Shown here in pieces: positions 62,313-64,000 of a stretch of DNA of 64,000 nucleotides. Under the pieces are notes generated by a model, which was not told the origin of the DNA, did not search any database, and was given only the letters and a program-made list of their open reading frames with translations. Each line of letters starts with the position of its first letter. The first letter of the stretch is position 1. The position numbers and the translations under genes are program-made. The DNA is from Acidobacteriaceae bacterium (lineage in GTDB: Bacteria > Acidobacteriota > Terriglobia > Terriglobales > Acidobacteriaceae), in the NCBI GenBank assembly GCA_025356095.1, contig JANXUR010000036.1, forward strand, positions 1 to 64,000, given 5' to 3'.

Positions 62313-63635
62313 ATGCATAGTCGAGCTTACGCCATTACCGCGCTGCTGTTGCTGACGGCGCTCAACTTTTTGAACTACATGGACCGGTTCATTCTGCCGC
62401 CGGTGCAGACGCTGGTGCAGGCCGAAATCCATGGCTCGGACGCCCAGTTTGGTCTGCTGACTTCCGCCTTCATTATCGTCTACATGCTGACCGGGCTCTT
62501 CGTCGGCCCCCTGAGCGATCGCTATTCGCGCCGCATGATTCTGGTGACGGGTGCACTCTTGTGGAGCGTAGCCACCATGCTGACGGCCACCGCGCACAGC
62601 TATTGGGGCCTGCTGATTCCACGCTCGCTGGTCGGCATTGGCGAAGCCACCTTCATCATCATCGGACCGACCTATATTGCGGATATTTTCCCGGAAGCCA
62701 GACGGGGGCGCATTATGGGTATTTTCTATCTGGCGCTTCCGGTAGGGGCGGCTCTGGGGTTCATCCTAGGGGGCTGGCTGGGGCCCACGCACGGCTGGCG
62801 CTTTCCCTTCCTCATCGGCGGCCCGCCGGGCATTGCTCTGGCCATCGCCCTGGCCTTTCTGCCCGAACCCAAGCGGGGAGGGCAGGATGCAGGCCGCGAA
62901 TCAGTGCAGCCGGATGGCTCCAGTGCCTCTCTGCAGCGGCAGACGCTGGTGGGCCTCATCCGCAACCGCGCTTATTGGACGGCGACCCTTGGGATGACTG
63001 CGATGGTATTCGCGCAGGGTGCGCTTTCGGTGTGGATGCCCACCTACCTCTCACGCGAACGCGGGTTTAGCGTGGGCGATGCGGGCAAGGTATTCGGTGT
63101 GCTGTTGGCGGTAGGCGGATTGCTTTCTGCGTTACCCGGCGGTTGGCTGGGCGACAAGCTGCTGCCTCGCTTCAAGGGCGCACACTATCTGGTCTCTGCG
63201 GTCAGCCTGCTGCTGGCGGCTCCGGCCATTCTGGCGGCGCTGTATTCGCCTGAAAAATGGCTGCTGCCCAGCATCGGTATTGCGCTGTTTTTGCTGCTGC
63301 TGAACACCGCCCCACTGAACGCGGCCGTGATCAACTCAGTGGATGCGCCCATTCGCGGGACGGCACTGGCGGTAAATCTGCTGGTGATTCACTTGTTTGG
63401 CGACGCCGCTTCGCCGACTCTGGTCGGCTGGGTTTCAGACCGCTGGTCGCTTGGCACAGGTTTTTCGCTGATGGTGGTGGCGATTGTCGTCTCGTCTGGG
63501 ATACTCTTTTATGGGATGAGATTCGCGCCAGAGCCTTCGTTTGGTGACGCCAAGTCCGGCCATTCTGGCCAGTCAGGCCAGTCAGGCCATTCCGGCCATT
63601 CCGGCCATTCCGGCAATGAGGCCTCGGCTGGATGA
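62313..63635 (+). CDS. MFS transporter, Spinster-like, with SGH repeat tail
   Basis: 440 residues with twelve helices. NFLNYMDRFILPPV in helix 1 and GPLSDRYSRRMIL are typical of the Spinster/hexuronate-like branch, which includes sphingolipid and organic-anion carriers. The C-terminal tail is SGHSGQSGQSGHSGHSGHSGN, due to a 9-bp repeat, and could bind metal through its His residues. Its stop overlaps a family-2 glycosyltransferase start (ATGA). The substrate is unknown; a lipid or glycoside fits the partner gene. Confidence 0.85.
   Translation: MHSRAYAITALLLLTALNFLNYMDRFILPPVQTLVQAEIHGSDAQFGLLTSAFIIVYMLTGLFVGPLSDRYSRRMILVTGALLWSVATMLTATAHSYWGLLIPRSLVGIGEATFIIIGPTYIADIFPEARRGRIMGIFYLALPVGAALGFILGGWLGPTHGWRFPFLIGGPPGIALAIALAFLPEPKRGGQDAGRESVQPDGSSASLQRQTLVGLIRNRAYWTATLGMTAMVFAQGALSVWMPTYLSRERGFSVGDAGKVFGVLLAVGGLLSALPGGWLGDKLLPRFKGAHYLVSAVSLLLAAPAILAALYSPEKWLLPSIGIALFLLLLNTAPLNAAVINSVDAPIRGTALAVNLLVIHLFGDAASPTLVGWVSDRWSLGTGFSLMVVAIVVSSGILFYGMRFAPEPSFGDAKSGHSGQSGQSGHSGHSGHSGNEASAG
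63555..63617. repeat. 9-bp tandem repeat in MFS C-terminus
   Basis: Seven copies of TCCGGCCAT or TCAGGCCAG variants encode Ser-Gly-His/Gln. The unit is divisible by three and ends four codons before the stop. Confidence 0.92.
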
Positions 63636-64000
63636 CGGTGGCTGTCTGGATTGTGGGATGCTTGCTGGCGCTGGCATGGCTTTCGCGGGTGGCAGACGCG
63701 GGAATGGGCATGCGCTCGATCGCGAATATCGCCGAGCCGCAATGGGCCGCGCGTCCCGACGAGTTTATCGAGTGGCCCCGCGTCAGCATCATTGTGCCAG
63801 CGCTAAATGAGCAAGAAACCATTGCTGCTGCCCTCACGCAGTTACTGCATCTCGACTACCCCAATTACGAAGTGATTGCGGTCAACGACCGCTCGACCGA
63901 CGCCACCGGTGCATTGATGGCGCAGGTCGCGGCCTCGCCGGAGGCACATGGCTGCCTGCAAGTGGTCACGGTGACCCACCTGCCTGCTGGCTGGCTGGGC
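63632..64000 (+). CDS. Family 2 glycosyltransferase, truncated by window end
   Basis: The first 123 codons of an open frame that runs off the window. One N-terminal helix (VAVWIVGCLLALAWLS) is followed by VSIIVPALNEQETIAAAL (the GT-A opening) and AVNDRSTDATG (nucleotide-sugar-binding Asp). The end LPAGWLG recalls the PPGWxGK segment in HpnB-type glycosyltransferases. Being next to an MFS carrier and close to hopanoid genes, HpnB is a candidate, but the visible part is not decisive. It overlaps the MFS gene by four bases. Confidence 0.75.
   Translation, partial: MTVAVWIVGCLLALAWLSRVADAGMGMRSIANIAEPQWAARPDEFIEWPRVSIIVPALNEQETIAAALTQLLHLDYPNYEVIAVNDRSTDATGALMAQVAASPEAHGCLQVVTVTHLPAGWLG

Overview
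The window is a 64-kb, GC-rich, gene-dense piece of a chromosome. It most likely belongs to an Acidobacteriota member, probably class Terriglobia. The pointers are a complete Tol-Pal locus with an Ig/PKD-like domain in Pal, LpxD (a Gram-negative envelope), a long hopanoid operon in an acidobacterial-style arrangement, a DUF1844 protein, a MtgC/SapB protein beside dapF, and frequent TTG starts. This taxonomic call is an inference from gene content. No rRNA, tRNA, CRISPR array, phage or insertion sequence was seen. The only typical accessory unit is a small VapBC toxin-antitoxin pair.

Layout. 1-9.2 kb: two transporters with convergent, overlapping stop codons, ribF, vapBC, a PhnP-like hydrolase, a VOC protein, a DUF1844 protein, YgfZ and a secreted HExxH protein. 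9.2-12.9 kb: mtnP, a PfkB kinase and a multi-spanning glycosyltransferase-like protein. 13-17.9 kb: mgtC-like gene, dapF, an LD-carboxypeptidase, mpl and plsC; the middle three form a muropeptide synthesis and recycling unit. 17.9-19.5 kb: lpxD and an unknown protein on the other strand. 19.7-29.6 kb: a CCA/poly(A)-polymerase-type enzyme with a histone-H1-like tail, dnaE, accA and korAB. 29.7-35.3 kb (minus strand): tolQ-tolR-tonB/tolA-tolB-pal-ybgF. 35.4-37.2 kb: recN.

37.4-49.3 kb is a compact co-directional hopanoid locus: ispH, shc, a secreted M28 peptidase, hpnA, hpnG, two zinc alcohol dehydrogenases, hpnC, hpnD and hpnE. HpnD, HpnC and HpnE make squalene from farnesyl diphosphate, Shc cyclises it to hopene, and HpnG acts on adenosylhopane during side-chain formation. 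The two dehydrogenases are candidates for the reduction of ribosylhopane to bacteriohopanetetrol. A second hopanoid locus lies at 55.2-57.6 kb: hpnJ followed by two overlapping half-size EamA proteins that resemble the ArnE/ArnF flippase architecture. Next to it, on the same strand, is an adaptor-TPR-TolC operon (57.8-61.4 kb) with no inner-membrane pump. The window ends with queF and a Spinster-like MFS gene coupled to a truncated family 2 glycosyltransferase.

A recurrent oddity is short tandem repetition. Units of 6, 9, 12 and 15 bp lie inside genes, all multiples of three. Units of 7, 11, 13, 14 and mixed 11-12 bp lie between genes, several of them in promoter or ribosome-binding positions. 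Coordinates and motifs were read by eye; no database search or structure prediction was run.
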